A stretch of DNA of 64,000 bases from Erysipelotrichaceae bacterium 66202529. GTDB taxonomy: Bacteria > Bacillota_I > Bacilli_A > Erysipelotrichales > Erysipelotrichaceae. The notes below the pieces were generated by a model, which was not told the origin of the DNA, ran no database searches, and saw only the letters and a list, made by a program, of their open reading frames with translations. Location of the stretch: assembly GCA_017161075.1 (NCBI GenBank), contig CP046174.1, positions 3,286,001-3,350,000 of the forward strand. Direction: 5' to 3'. Made by a program: the position numbers and the translations under genes. Positions within the stretch are counted from its first letter, which is position 1; every line of letters starts with the position of its first letter. Positions 37,918 to 46,723 of the stretch are shown here, in pieces.

Positions 37918-38618
37918 TAAACCACCTTTTCTTGTTGCGGGAATCCTGCAACATGATTTTTCAATGCCCTGCAATTTCTTCTGTTTATAAAAATAATATG
38001 TTTATTCTGAATATTCAAATCACATATACTTCCATATACCAAGACAGCTTGCTCTGCAGTTAGCCTCATAAAGCAATCCACAAGCACGATAGCTCCACAT
38101 ACAGAAAGTAGTTCATACAATGCCAGAAAGCAGGCATATTGTAGAAGGATGTGAAAGCTACTGCTACAGAATACGATGTCTACCCTCCGATAATTTTCAG
38201 TAATACGCACATGCTTTTTACAGATGTCTATTCGATAAGCTTTCTTTAGAAACTGACTGAACAGCTGTGATGCTCTATTATTTAATGCAGTTATGGAAAC
38301 AGATGCACGACTCTTTCTGCATAGCCTACAATATATATCATAAAACGGCTCTTTCTGAAGAAATACAGGTTCATCCTCATACCAGAAAAAATAGCACAGG
38401 TCTGTATTTGTAGATACATTGCTTTCATTCAAAATACGTAAGAGCTGTTTGTAATTTCTGAAGCGCATAGCCCAAATAAGCATATGATGCAGCTTTATGA
38501 TCTTTACAGCATGTATTTCGATACACAAAGCCTCAACTACCTCAGCACGCATTCTATTTATTCTGTGTTCACACGCTGCATTCATACATACAGGCACCAG
38601 TTCTGTTTGCACAACCAT
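37917..38618 (-). CDS. Unknown protein coupled to the FtsZ-like protein
   Basis: A 233-residue protein that I do not recognise. It is rich in cysteine and histidine (for example CMNAACEH, YCRLCRKS) and has one strongly hydrophobic stretch, FHILLQYACFLALYELLSV, which may be a membrane or buried helix. The ATG at 38618 follows GGCGGTG by 5 nt and is preferred over 38654. It overlaps the FtsZ-like gene by one base and is probably its partner, such as an anchor or regulator; that is inference from coupling alone. Confidence 0.65.
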   Translation of the reverse strand: MVVQTELVPVCMNAACEHRINRMRAEVVEALCIEIHAVKIIKLHHMLIWAMRFRNYKQLLRILNESNVSTNTDLCYFFWYEDEPVFLQKEPFYDIYCRLCRKSRASVSITALNNRASQLFSQFLKKAYRIDICKKHVRITENYRRVDIVFCSSSFHILLQYACFLALYELLSVCGAIVLVDCFMRLTAEQAVLVYGSICDLNIQNKHIIFINRRNCRALKNHVAGFPQQEKVV

Positions 38619-38942
38619 GTCATCACCGCCTATATGTATCATACAATACCTCATGTTTCATTTTTGACACATGCTGTTTCTTACGCTGTATGAAAATAAA
38701 AAACAGCACGAAGACCAATGATTGGTATTAAGTTTAACTACTTTAATAAATAAGGAAGCTAAGAAATAATAATGCTTCCATATAAATATCAGGATAAAGA
38801 ATAGGACGAAGTTCAGCATCATTATACAAAAGCCGCTTTACATATTATTTTAATTGTATAACATGAAAACATTTTTATTATACTTTTGACTTATTTTCGA
38901 AAAAAATTTAACATTTCCTTACGCTTTCATAATGTGAACAGT
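38619..38942. other. Promoter region of the FtsZ-like operon
   Basis: This AT-rich 320-bp region contains a perfect palindrome, ACCAATGATTGGT, at 38714-38726, about 95 bp upstream of the first gene of the FtsZ-like pair. It could be an operator. No coding frame is supported. Confidence 0.4.
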
Positions 38943-38982
38943 AAAAAAGCAGCATCTAAATAACACAAATAGATGTTGCTTT
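38943..38982 (-). terminator. Terminator of the LicD-to-OYE operon
   Basis: On the minus strand AAAGCAACATCTA pairs with TAGATGCTGCTTT and is followed by a T run, 50 nt past the oxidoreductase stop codon. Confidence 0.75.
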
Positions 38983-39030
38983 GTTTTTGCTTTCTTAGCT
39001 TCACGACATTTGCCCAAAGGCTGCCGTATT

Positions 39031-40029
39031 CTATTTCCTATGGATTCCCCGATACAGGCACTGACCAATTTCATCCTCATGAAGCATATGCACATGATCC
39101 AGCCATTTCAGTAGAAAAAACGGATCACGCAAAAGCTTACGCCCCAGCAGAACATAATCACAGCTTTCTTCCATTAAAAGCTGTTCGATTTCAGCTTCCT
39201 TTGTAATCAGCCCGACTCCCATGACAGGCAGTGAGGTCATTGAACGGATTTTTTTAGCATAGGGAATCTGATACATCGGATATGCTTCAATCACGGAGCT
39301 GTTCAATCCGCCGCTTGAAACGGAAATTGCGACAGCTCCAGCTTCCTCAATCGCCTGAACGACTGGCTGCATATCATCAACATGCAATCCCTGTGCTTCA
39401 TATTCCTCAGCAGAAATACGCACAATGACATCCCCTTCAAAGTTGTCACGGCAGCCTTCTGTGATACGACGCAAAAGCAGAGTGCGATCTTCACCATAAG
39501 CATCGCTTCGCTGATTCGTTAGCGGTGATAAAAACTGATTGATCAGATATCCATGCGCTGCATGCACCTCTACAAAATCATAGCCAAGCTCTCTCGCCCA
39601 GCGGCTTGCAAATTCAAAATTCACAATGATTTCTTCAATGCCTGCTTCATCCAGACCAATCACATCGTCCCTATCCATTGGTCCGTATTTCTGATTTCCG
39701 AAGGAATTCTTCATTCCGGCATGATTCAGCTGAATACCGATTTTCACACCGTAAACATGTACACAATCTACAATATCCTTCAATATCTGCCGCTGTCTCG
39801 GAGTAAATATCCCCAGACATTCCGCATTGATATACCCATGGGCATTGACCGCAGTCGCCTCCTGTACGATAAAGGCAGGGCGTCCCTTCGCCAGGGTATC
39901 ATAATGTGCCACATGATGCAGATTCCCCACACCATCCTTCGTTTCCACCATATAGGTGCACATGGCAGGTACTCCGATGCGATTGCTCAGCTCCATATGT
40001 CCCAGCTTGTTATGTTCAAAAACCTTCAA
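39031..40029 (-). CDS. Old-yellow-enzyme-family NADH:flavin oxidoreductase
   Basis: A 332-residue FMN barrel enzyme. Family motifs are ELSNRIGVPAMCTYM with the YqjM-type cysteine near residue 24, GIQLNHAGMK, the active-site segment FVEVHAAHGYLINQFLSPLTN (histidine pair and tyrosine) and VMGVGLI. OYE enzymes reduce activated double bonds with NAD(P)H. There is no C-terminal iron-sulfur reductase half, so it is the short type. It starts 16 nt after the ABC-F gene and probably ends a four-gene operon. Confidence 0.9.
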   Translation of the reverse strand: MKVFEHNKLGHMELSNRIGVPAMCTYMVETKDGVGNLHHVAHYDTLAKGRPAFIVQEATAVNAHGYINAECLGIFTPRQRQILKDIVDCVHVYGVKIGIQLNHAGMKNSFGNQKYGPMDRDDVIGLDEAGIEEIIVNFEFASRWARELGYDFVEVHAAHGYLINQFLSPLTNQRSDAYGEDRTLLLRRITEGCRDNFEGDVIVRISAEEYEAQGLHVDDMQPVVQAIEEAGAVAISVSSGGLNSSVIEAYPMYQIPYAKKIRSMTSLPVMGVGLITKEAEIEQLLMEESCDYVLLGRKLLRDPFFLLKWLDHVHMLHEDEIGQCLYRGIHRK

Positions 40030-40045
40030 ATGAATCCCTTCTTTC

Positions 40046-41905
40046 TTAGCTTTCTACTTTCTCACTGTATTCTTCCCACTTTTGCATCAGATTTTCAATT
40101 TCATTGTGAATAAGGTCAATTTTATCATCCAGCTCCTGCATTTTATGATAATCATGATAATATTCCGGTTCAAAGCGCAGCTCCCGAAGGGCTTCCAGCT
40201 CTTCTTCCTTTCCGGCAATCTTCTTTTCCAGCTTACTGATTTCCTTACCGTAATTGATATAGCGCTCCGGCTTGCCGGTTTCCTTTTTCTCAGGAGAGCG
40301 CTGCTTTTTCTCTACCGGCTGCTCTTTATCCTTATTCATATATTCATGATAGGTCAAAGGGTAATAGAGTGCCTTTCCATCATCAATCACCAGGATTGCT
40401 GTTGCCAGCTTACTGATAAAGTAACGGTCATGAGAAACAAACAGCATGGTTCCCTCGTAATCCTTTAGGGACTCCTCCAGTGCTTCCTTACCTATCAGAT
40501 CCAGATGATTGGTCGGCTCATCCATCAACAGAAAGTTCGGATGTGATAGCATCAGCTTTACAAAGCTCAGGCGAACCTTTTCTCCTCCGGACAGGCAGTC
40601 AACAGTTTTAAACACATCATCTCCGGTAAACAGAAAGCAGCCCAGTGCCGTGCGTACCTCCGTACGATTCAAATCCGGAAAATCATTCCAGACCTCCTCC
40701 AGAACCGTATTGGCACTGTTGAACTGTGCAAGCTCCTGATCAAAATAACCGATTTCAATCTGATGACCAAGCAGAAAGCTTCCCGCAAGCGGCTCCACCT
40801 GATGCATCAGTGTTTTCATAAAGGTTGATTTTCCTTTTCCATTCGGCCCGATGACTGCAATCTTGGCAGACTGCATGACCTCCAGATTCACAGTACATAA
40901 AGGCTCATCATAGCCAATGGTCAGATCCTGCACCTCCAGCACCCGTTTTCCACCCTTTACATTGGGGACAAAACGGGCATGGAAGCTTTTTTCATTACTT
41001 TTGGGATCGTCTATTCGCTCCATTCGATCCAGGTACTTGATTTTCGACTGTGCAAACGCAGCCTTGTTTTTCTTATAGCGAAACTTTTCAATCAGCTCCT
41101 CCATCCGCTGTATTTCCTTCTGTTGGCGGATATAAGCGCTTTTCTGCTGCTCCATATCACTTTTCTTCACTTCCACGTAATTGCTGTAATTTCCCGGATA
41201 GCGGCGCATGACACCGTATTCAATTTCATAAACAACATCAACGACATCATCCAGAAACATACGGTCATGCGATACCAGAACCACAGCCTTTGGATAGCGC
41301 TTCACATATCCCTCCAGCCATTCAATCGTATCGATATCCAGATGGTTCGTCGGCTCATCCAGCAACAGGATATCCGGCTTACTCAGCAGCAGCTTGACAA
41401 ATGCCAGACGTGTTTTCTGACCTCCGGAAAAGGAGGAAACCGGACGTTTGAGATCCTCCTCCTGAAATCCGAATTTCGTAAAAATCGTCATAAGCTCACT
41501 GCAGTACGTATATCCGCCCATTTCTTCAAAGCGCTGCTGTGCATCCGCATAGGCATTCAGCACATCATCACCATGATCGCTGCGCATTTTTTCAGTAAGC
41601 TCCTCCAGACGTCTAGCAAGCGCCTTCACATTCTCAAAGGCACTCTCCATTTCATCCTCAACAAGGGCAGTCTCGTTCACGAAGGTTGTCTGTGCCAGAT
41701 AGCCGATGCTCAACCGGTTTTCCTTATGGATTTCCCCGCTGTCCAGGGATTCTGACTCCGCAATGATTTTCAGCAGTGTTGTTTTTCCACAGCCGTTGCG
41801 TCCGACAATGGCTATTTTTTCAGTATTCCTTATTTCAAATTGTATATTTTCAAATACGGTTGTCGCTCCGTAATATTTGCTTCCCTTATGAATCTGATAT
41901 TTCAT
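40046..41905 (-). CDS. ABC-F family ATPase (YdiF-like)
   Basis: A 619-residue protein with two ABC domains and no membrane segment. Walker A motifs are GRNGCGKT (about residue 36) and GPNGKGKS (about 350); signatures are FSGGQKTRLAF and LSGGEKVRLSF; Walker B motifs end in LLLDEPTNHLD and LLMDEPTNHLD. A long charged C-terminal coiled coil (SKLEKKIAGKEEELEALREL) is typical of YdiF/Uup-type translation or ribosome-rescue ATPases. It is housekeeping-like, unlike the shorter ABC-F at 633-2258. The ATG at 41905 follows AAGGTGG by 5 nt. Confidence 0.92.
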   Translation of the reverse strand: MKYQIHKGSKYYGATTVFENIQFEIRNTEKIAIVGRNGCGKTTLLKIIAESESLDSGEIHKENRLSIGYLAQTTFVNETALVEDEMESAFENVKALARRLEELTEKMRSDHGDDVLNAYADAQQRFEEMGGYTYCSELMTIFTKFGFQEEDLKRPVSSFSGGQKTRLAFVKLLLSKPDILLLDEPTNHLDIDTIEWLEGYVKRYPKAVVLVSHDRMFLDDVVDVVYEIEYGVMRRYPGNYSNYVEVKKSDMEQQKSAYIRQQKEIQRMEELIEKFRYKKNKAAFAQSKIKYLDRMERIDDPKSNEKSFHARFVPNVKGGKRVLEVQDLTIGYDEPLCTVNLEVMQSAKIAVIGPNGKGKSTFMKTLMHQVEPLAGSFLLGHQIEIGYFDQELAQFNSANTVLEEVWNDFPDLNRTEVRTALGCFLFTGDDVFKTVDCLSGGEKVRLSFVKLMLSHPNFLLMDEPTNHLDLIGKEALEESLKDYEGTMLFVSHDRYFISKLATAILVIDDGKALYYPLTYHEYMNKDKEQPVEKKQRSPEKKETGKPERYINYGKEISKLEKKIAGKEEELEALRELRFEPEYYHDYHKMQELDDKIDLIHNEIENLMQKWEEYSEKVES

Positions 41906-41937
41906 CATCTCCACCTTCTTCTTTTCGATTCGTATTC

Positions 41938-43230
41938 TTAGTTAGCCGCATTGATACCGCCGGCGAAAGAAGCAGCCGCCTGACGGGCGATCTTCTCTTT
42001 GTTTTTCAGCCAGTTTTCCGCATCTTCTTTATTTGTTACATAGGCAAAATCAATTTCAATCCCCTGCATGCCATCCGCATTCACAAAGGACTGATTTTCC
42101 TTACGGGCATTTTCACTGCCTTTTCCTGCCATGGTGGCGCGCCCGCCTGCTTCCCGAATGTTAGAATACATGTCATAGCCGCCACTGATCAGCGGACTTG
42201 CACCGACCCCAGGATTGTTGGCATCTGTATAGGCACTGCCACTCATACCCAGCTGTTTTTCCAGTCCGTACATAATATGCTTCCCAAGCGTTGGACTGCT
42301 ATAAGCACTATGCCAGATTTCCACACCGCTCACACTCTCATCCGGATTAGTATTAAAGCGCAGATAAATATAGTAGCGAGCATGCTTTTTATAGCCGTCT
42401 GCCAGTCTTCCATCCTCACCATAGGCAGGCTTTGGCTGTTCTTTGGCACTGTTCTTTGCTATTTCCACACGCAAGCCGTGTTTTTCAAGCTCTTCCTTCA
42501 TCCATACGGCAGCCTGATAGGTTTCCTTATATTCTGTAATACCGTTTCCTTTATTTCCCTCATCCGGTATATAGGTCAAATCAGTATTCATGCCATAAGG
42601 ATCTAGTAACACATCAATATCTCCAGCCTTTGGTTTTGCTTTTTCCACGGATAAAAACAAATAATTCTGATCCAGCGTTTTATCATAATCCTTCAACAAA
42701 TCCTTTTGTGCAATCAGCCTCACTTCATTGACACTTCCCTTGCGCTGTACGGTCGTAAACGCCTCGGATGTCAAAGAGCCATCATAAATCACACGCTTTT
42801 TCACTAGATTATCAATCACAGTTACCTCATAATATCCCGGAGCCAGATCCTCCAGCGTTATTTTCTGATCGACAGTAGAATCCATCGTCATCGGTATAGT
42901 CTCATCGGTACAAAGGTTATGCAGCTCCACTGTTTTACCAGCCAGATCATCCTTGTCGCTTTTGGCATTATAGGTCTGTGTATACAAGCCCAAAGATTCT
43001 CCATAAAACACATAATCCTTCACGGTTATCGTATCTGCGGATTTTTTATCTAAAAGCTGTATGGTATCCTCACTGTTTAATCCGCAAACCGTGAATTTTT
43101 TTACTTCTTCCTTTTTCTGCGGGAATAGCAGTCCCACGGCTGCATACAAAACAAGAGCTACGAGTATTAGCAGTGGTATGACAATCTTCCAGCGAACCTT
43201 ATACCTTCTTTGCCGGGGTGCGTAAGCCAT
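41938..43230 (-). CDS. Amidase_3-like envelope protein lacking zinc ligands
   Basis: A 430-residue protein with one N-terminal membrane anchor (WKIVIPLLILVALVLYAAVG), an extracytoplasmic region of about 170 residues and a C-terminal domain that follows N-acetylmuramoyl-L-alanine amidase (Amidase_3) order: IDVLLDPYGMN, GITEYKETYQAAVWMKEEL, GVEIWHS and MQGIEIDFAYVTNKEDAENW. In active enzymes the first is DPGHGG and a later SxHxN supplies the second histidine; here these read DPYGMN and LRFNTNPD, so both zinc histidines are lost. It is likely a non-catalytic wall-binding or regulatory protein. The ATG at 43230 follows GGAGG by 9 nt. Confidence 0.7.
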   Translation of the reverse strand: MAYAPRQRRYKVRWKIVIPLLILVALVLYAAVGLLFPQKKEEVKKFTVCGLNSEDTIQLLDKKSADTITVKDYVFYGESLGLYTQTYNAKSDKDDLAGKTVELHNLCTDETIPMTMDSTVDQKITLEDLAPGYYEVTVIDNLVKKRVIYDGSLTSEAFTTVQRKGSVNEVRLIAQKDLLKDYDKTLDQNYLFLSVEKAKPKAGDIDVLLDPYGMNTDLTYIPDEGNKGNGITEYKETYQAAVWMKEELEKHGLRVEIAKNSAKEQPKPAYGEDGRLADGYKKHARYYIYLRFNTNPDESVSGVEIWHSAYSSPTLGKHIMYGLEKQLGMSGSAYTDANNPGVGASPLISGGYDMYSNIREAGGRATMAGKGSENARKENQSFVNADGMQGIEIDFAYVTNKEDAENWLKNKEKIARQAAASFAGGINAAN

Positions 43231-43274
43231 AAGAAATCCTCCGTTTCTGTTTTCTTCTTCCATCCATTTTTTTG

Positions 43275-44093
43275 TTAAACATGCAGTTCGATATCCTTAA
43301 TATGCTTGGGTACCTGATCCTTTAACGGCGGATAGCTCATATGCTGGACAGATACCTCAACATCCAGCATATCCTTAGGCCGTTTTGGAACCGGCAGCAT
43401 CGTATCCTCAAATTCCAGATATTGTATAGGAAAAACACTTTCCATGCTGTATACAACCGGATGAAAAAAGGAATTAAACGTCCAGGTCAGATCATATCCG
43501 ATCAAAGGAGAATTTTTATTGATTTCGCCATATTTCTTTGCATTGCGTACAAAGCGGCGCTTCAACAGCAGTGGATTGATGTGCAGATTTTCAAATATCG
43601 TTATCAGCACCATCAGGATTCCATTACGCACTCTCCAAATAAAGTCCTTTACTTTATGTTCACTCACATGATCCAGAACGAAGATATCAATAAACAGACC
43701 GTCACTGTCCTTACATTTATTTTTCAGCAATGCATTGTATTCCACACAGAAGGTGCCTTTTTTACGTACCTTCATCGGAGGAACAAGAACATTGTATTCC
43801 TTATGTGTTTCAAAACACTGTGTGATATAGTCATCCCCCAGCTCCTGAACTACTTTCTGAAATTTTTCATAGTCTTCCCGCAGCATACCGATATCCGCAT
43901 CATCATCCCATGGAATAAAGCCTTTATGGCGTACCGCACCAAGGGCACTTCCACCAGTCAGCCAGTATTTGATGTTATGCTTTTTACACAGTGAATCTAT
44001 ATCCTTCAGCATTTCCAGAAGTACAAGCTGTACATCCCGTACCGTAATGCTGGAGCCATCTTTTTTCGTCTTTAATATGTACTCTTTCATCAT
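43275..44093 (-). CDS. LicD-family phosphotransferase
   Basis: A 272-residue protein with the LicD nucleotidyltransferase-fold hallmark GGSALGAVRHKGFIPWDDDAD (about residues 47-67), including the catalytic DDDAD cluster, and DGLFIDIFVLD. LicD proteins transfer phosphocholine or similar groups to cell-surface glycans such as teichoic acid. It opens an operon with the amidase-like envelope protein, fitting a surface role. The start follows GGTGATTT. The preceding 340 bp hold no gene. Confidence 0.88.
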   Translation of the reverse strand: MMKEYILKTKKDGSSITVRDVQLVLLEMLKDIDSLCKKHNIKYWLTGGSALGAVRHKGFIPWDDDADIGMLREDYEKFQKVVQELGDDYITQCFETHKEYNVLVPPMKVRKKGTFCVEYNALLKNKCKDSDGLFIDIFVLDHVSEHKVKDFIWRVRNGILMVLITIFENLHINPLLLKRRFVRNAKKYGEINKNSPLIGYDLTWTFNSFFHPVVYSMESVFPIQYLEFEDTMLPVPKRPKDMLDVEVSVQHMSYPPLKDQVPKHIKDIELHV

Positions 44094-44440
44094 AAATCAC
44101 CATGTTATATTATAGAAGATAAATAAAGGGAACACAACGCTTTTCGCTAAATATCACAAAATGGTAAGAAACCCTCTACTGCTTCATATTTAATATTGAT
44201 ACAGAAATGATCAACAATATGCTGTTTCACAAAGCAGAATCGTGCTATTCATTTTTCATACCATCCAACACTGCCTCACACATATGGAAAATATCCGTGA
44301 ATAGAAATGATCCATCCTATTTCTTTTGTAGTGTGATTTTACTTTTATGCAGTGTTAATGTGCAATGTAAAACGGAAGAACAGGACAACTTATCTATCTA
44401 CCAGAACTTTCCGTATATGTTGACATAAATATATCGCTTT
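44094..44440. other. Intergenic region before the first XRE gene
   Basis: About 350 bp without a supported gene; it separates divergent LicD and XRE genes and is AT-rich. The operator array of the XRE gene begins at its right end. Confidence 0.35.
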
Positions 44441-44442
44441 TT

Positions 44443-44515
44443 CGTTAATGCTATCGTTTATGCGTTAATTATAACGTCTATTCGTTATTTTTATAACGTT
44501 TTATCGTATTACAAT
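44443..44515 (+). promoter_or_regulatory. Three phased operators and promoter of XRE gene 1
   Basis: Three inverted repeats of the form CGTTA...TAACG start at 44443, 44463 and 44483, exactly 20 bp apart. The first two have a 4-bp centre (the first with one mismatch) and the third, CGTTATTTTTATAACG, has a 6-bp centre. A TACAAT box follows at 44510-44515. The same array with the same spacing and centres precedes XRE gene 2, so the encoded XRE protein probably binds here and autoregulates. Confidence 0.65.
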
Positions 44516-44537
44516 ATATATAGAAGGGGAGATTGTC

Positions 44538-44864
44538 ATGGATTATCTGAATAAACTGAAATTTCTGATGAAGCAGCATGGACTAAATGAAAATCAACTT
44601 GCTAAAAAGGCAGATGTACCGCAGAGTACCATCAATTCCTTATTCCAGAAAAGCAACCTTCCTACGATTTCAACACTGGAAGCATTGCTTGAAGCCCTGG
44701 ATATGACTCTGAGTGAATTCTTTTATGATGAGACACGCATGAAAAAGCTTGAACTGGAAGAACAGAATTTACTTAGAAATTGGAGGCTCATGACAAAGGA
44801 GCAGAAGCGCTGTATGCTCAAACTGATTGATTTGCTACTCGATACCAACTCTCAAAACAGATAG
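44538..44864 (+). CDS. XRE-family transcriptional regulator 1
   Basis: A 108-residue protein. Residues 5-65 form a Cro/CI-type helix-turn-helix (LNENQLAKKADVPQSTINSL with the recognition helix QSTINSLF). The C-terminal 40 residues are a charged helix (RMKKLELEEQNLLRNWRLM) that probably dimerises. It is about 70% identical by eye to the protein at 47045-47356, and both have the same operator array, so they arose by duplication. It converges on the interrupted AAA/nuclease gene and is a candidate regulator of that locus. AGAAGGGGAG precedes the ATG. Confidence 0.88.
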   Translation: MDYLNKLKFLMKQHGLNENQLAKKADVPQSTINSLFQKSNLPTISTLEALLEALDMTLSEFFYDETRMKKLELEEQNLLRNWRLMTKEQKRCMLKLIDLLLDTNSQNR

Positions 44865-44894
44865 CGAAATATAAACAGAGTGCGAAAGGTGTAC

Positions 44895-44935
44895 AAAAAA
44901 AGTCACTATCCTAGATCAAACAGTGGCTTTTTATC
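44895..44935. terminator. Bidirectional terminator between XRE gene 1 and the AAA gene
   Basis: AAAAAGTCACT pairs with AGTGGCTTTTT (one G-T pair) and offers a T run to either strand between the two convergent genes. Confidence 0.65.
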
Positions 44936-45789
44936 TGCTTACAATGCCTAAATACTCCCTCAGTTAATCCAAGACAGCTACAATCACACAGGATTTTTTA
45001 TAAAAGGCAATACCATAGCCAATGATATCTTTATACCCTTTTCGCTCTAGGCCTTCGATATATTTCATATCAATAATCTGCTTACACGCCTGCTCTGCCA
45101 GCTTTTGTAAATCCTCTTCACGCTTTGCGACCTTTAATTCAAGCAGCACCCCTCTTGATAGCCTGCTGATTGGCAGCAGTGTGATATCGCTTCTTCCCAA
45201 CCCTGACTCCTGATTGGATACGATCTGATATTCGCTCATCATTCCAAGCAACAAGCCATGATAAAATTTCTCATCGTAATCAAAATAACTGATGCTTTGA
45301 AATAAAACAGTATTTAACAGCTCTGTTGCGCCTGATATATCCTTTTGCTTCAACGCTTCCACAAAGGTGGCTCCGTTATTTTTTACCTGCTCGTCAAACC
45401 ATTCCCTGAATATGGATACATACACCCGTTTAATCTCTTTGTTAGGTATCATCAGACGGTATCTTTTTTCTTCCTCATTCACACAGCTTACAACCTTTAA
45501 ATATCCTGTATACAAGAGAAAGCTATACACATTATTGATCTGATCCATTTCACGGTAGGTCAAATCATCCTTGATCGGCTTTTCAATCATACCGCCGGAT
45601 GCCAGTACATCAAATTCCTCCCGCATGAGAGGATTTGCCTCCTTTACGTAACGATAAATGATATCGTTCCCGCTCGTATTCGCCCAAAAGGATTCCGGCA
45701 GCTTTCTACTGGAATTGAGCAAACGATCCATGTACATCAGGACACTCCAGGGATTGTACACATCACAGCCGCCAAATTCATAGCCGTCA

Positions 45790-45809
45790 CGCCATGGGTG
45801 GGCACCGCC
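45790..45809 (-). repeat. 20-bp foldable insertion E3
   Basis: Plus strand: CGCC, ATGGGT, GGGCACCGCC. Removing it restores TGG TAT GAC GGC (WYDGY). ATGGGT is nearly the reverse complement of the target bases that follow (TACCAT), so insert plus target folds into a hairpin with loop CACCG. It shares CGCC at the left end and GGGCACCGCC at the right end with E2. Confidence 0.7.
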
Positions 45810-46494
45810 TACCATTCTTTTACCACAGCCTTGTATTCCTCAGCATGATACGCCTGAAGCAATAGATCTATTTCACTTTGCGTAAACCCAAATCTCTGTC
45901 TAGATACTTCATCAAAGATGGAATTCACTTTAAAATTATTCAGTCCTGTAAAGAGGCTAAAGCCCGCCTGTGGTGTCGACTCCTTTGCAATTCTCAGACA
46001 ACCGGTTAATACCCCTTTTTCCAATGCATCATTCGTTTTCAAGGCAGTGCTGAATACATTTCTGAGAAAATTCACCATATCATCATAATACCCATTCAGA
46101 TAAGCATTCTGCAAAGGTACATCATATTCATCTATTATGATAATTACTTTCTTTCCATAATGCTGCATCAGGCATTGTGCGATAAATTGTAGGGATACCT
46201 GCAAATCGATTTCTTCCTGTGCTCCTTCATGATACATCTCTATCGTCTTTAAAGAAGCACTGCTCAATTTATCACTATCCCATAATTCCGGAAATGCTTC
46301 GATTATATTGACTATGATTTTACTAAACATTTTCAACTGCTTTTCAAACGTATTATTTTTCATATCCTTCAGAGTTAGAAAGATTACAGGATAGCGATTC
46401 TGATAGGTCAAAGCCTTTGGATTCGACATGATGCTCAAGCCATGAAATAAATCCGCATGCTCCTTTTCTTTAATAGAAAAGAAATAATAAAGCA

Positions 46495-46513
46495 CGCCTG
46501 AGCGGGCACCGCC
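46495..46513 (-). repeat. 19-bp foldable insertion E2
   Basis: Plus strand: CGCC, TGAGC, GGGCACCGCC. Removing it restores ATG AGC ATG CTT (MSML). TGAGC is the exact reverse complement of the target bases GCTCA that follow, again giving a hairpin with loop CACCG. Ends are identical to those of E3. Confidence 0.7.
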
Positions 46514-46535
46514 TGCTCATATTCAACGTTTTCCC

Positions 46536-46588
46536 CGCTACTAGCGCGCCTCTTGTCGGATACCAAAGGTATCGACACTATTTCGGTG
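46536..46588 (-). repeat. 53-bp foldable insertion E1
   Basis: It separates TTT (F) from GGG AAA ACG (GKT) of the Walker A motif. Inside are CGCTACTAGCG (palindrome), CCTCTTGTCG (pairs, with TT bulged, to CGACGAGG in the target beyond the insert) and GATACC/GGTATC around AAA. It lacks the GGGCACCGCC word of E2 and E3 but has the same design of an arm complementary to the adjoining target. Confidence 0.6.
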
Positions 46589-46723
46589 AAAGCGACGAGG
46601 TCTTGTATACAATATGACTTCTTCATTTAAAACATCCTGAATAAAGCTCGTTTTATCCACATAATAAAAATCCTTATCAATCATTGTTTTAAAATTCTCT
46701 ACACCAATCGGCAAACGTTTCAT

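Larger units (their letters stand above)
44964..46723 (-). pseudogene. AAA-ATPase_like / PDDEXK_9 protein gene interrupted by three short insertions
   Basis: The family is clear: N-terminal LPIGVENFKTMIDKDFYYVD and LYTRPRRF, Walker B IIIIDEYDVPLQNAYLNGYY, and a C-terminal nuclease region with GRSDITLLPISR and GVLLELKVAK (D...ELK). Inserts of 53 bp (46536-46588), 19 bp (46495-46513) and 20 bp (45790-45809) interrupt RRF/GKT of Walker A, NMS(M)L and W(Y)DGY. The first brings stop codons; the first two together keep the frame; the third shifts it. Without the inserts one frame of 555 residues, the normal family length, is restored with no other damage. It may be inactive, or the inserts may be bypassed or removed. 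The start at 46723 follows AAGGAGATGACAGG. Confidence 0.85.

Noticed and set aside
44443..44515. CRISPR-like repeat array
   Set aside because: Only three short palindromic units with 20-bp period inside a promoter, mirrored before a paralogous regulator gene; they are operators.
44964..46723. Programmed ribosomal -1/+1 frameshifting in the AAA/nuclease gene
   Set aside because: The frame breaks are exact insertions of 53, 19 and 20 bp, not slippery sites; two of them together do not change the frame.
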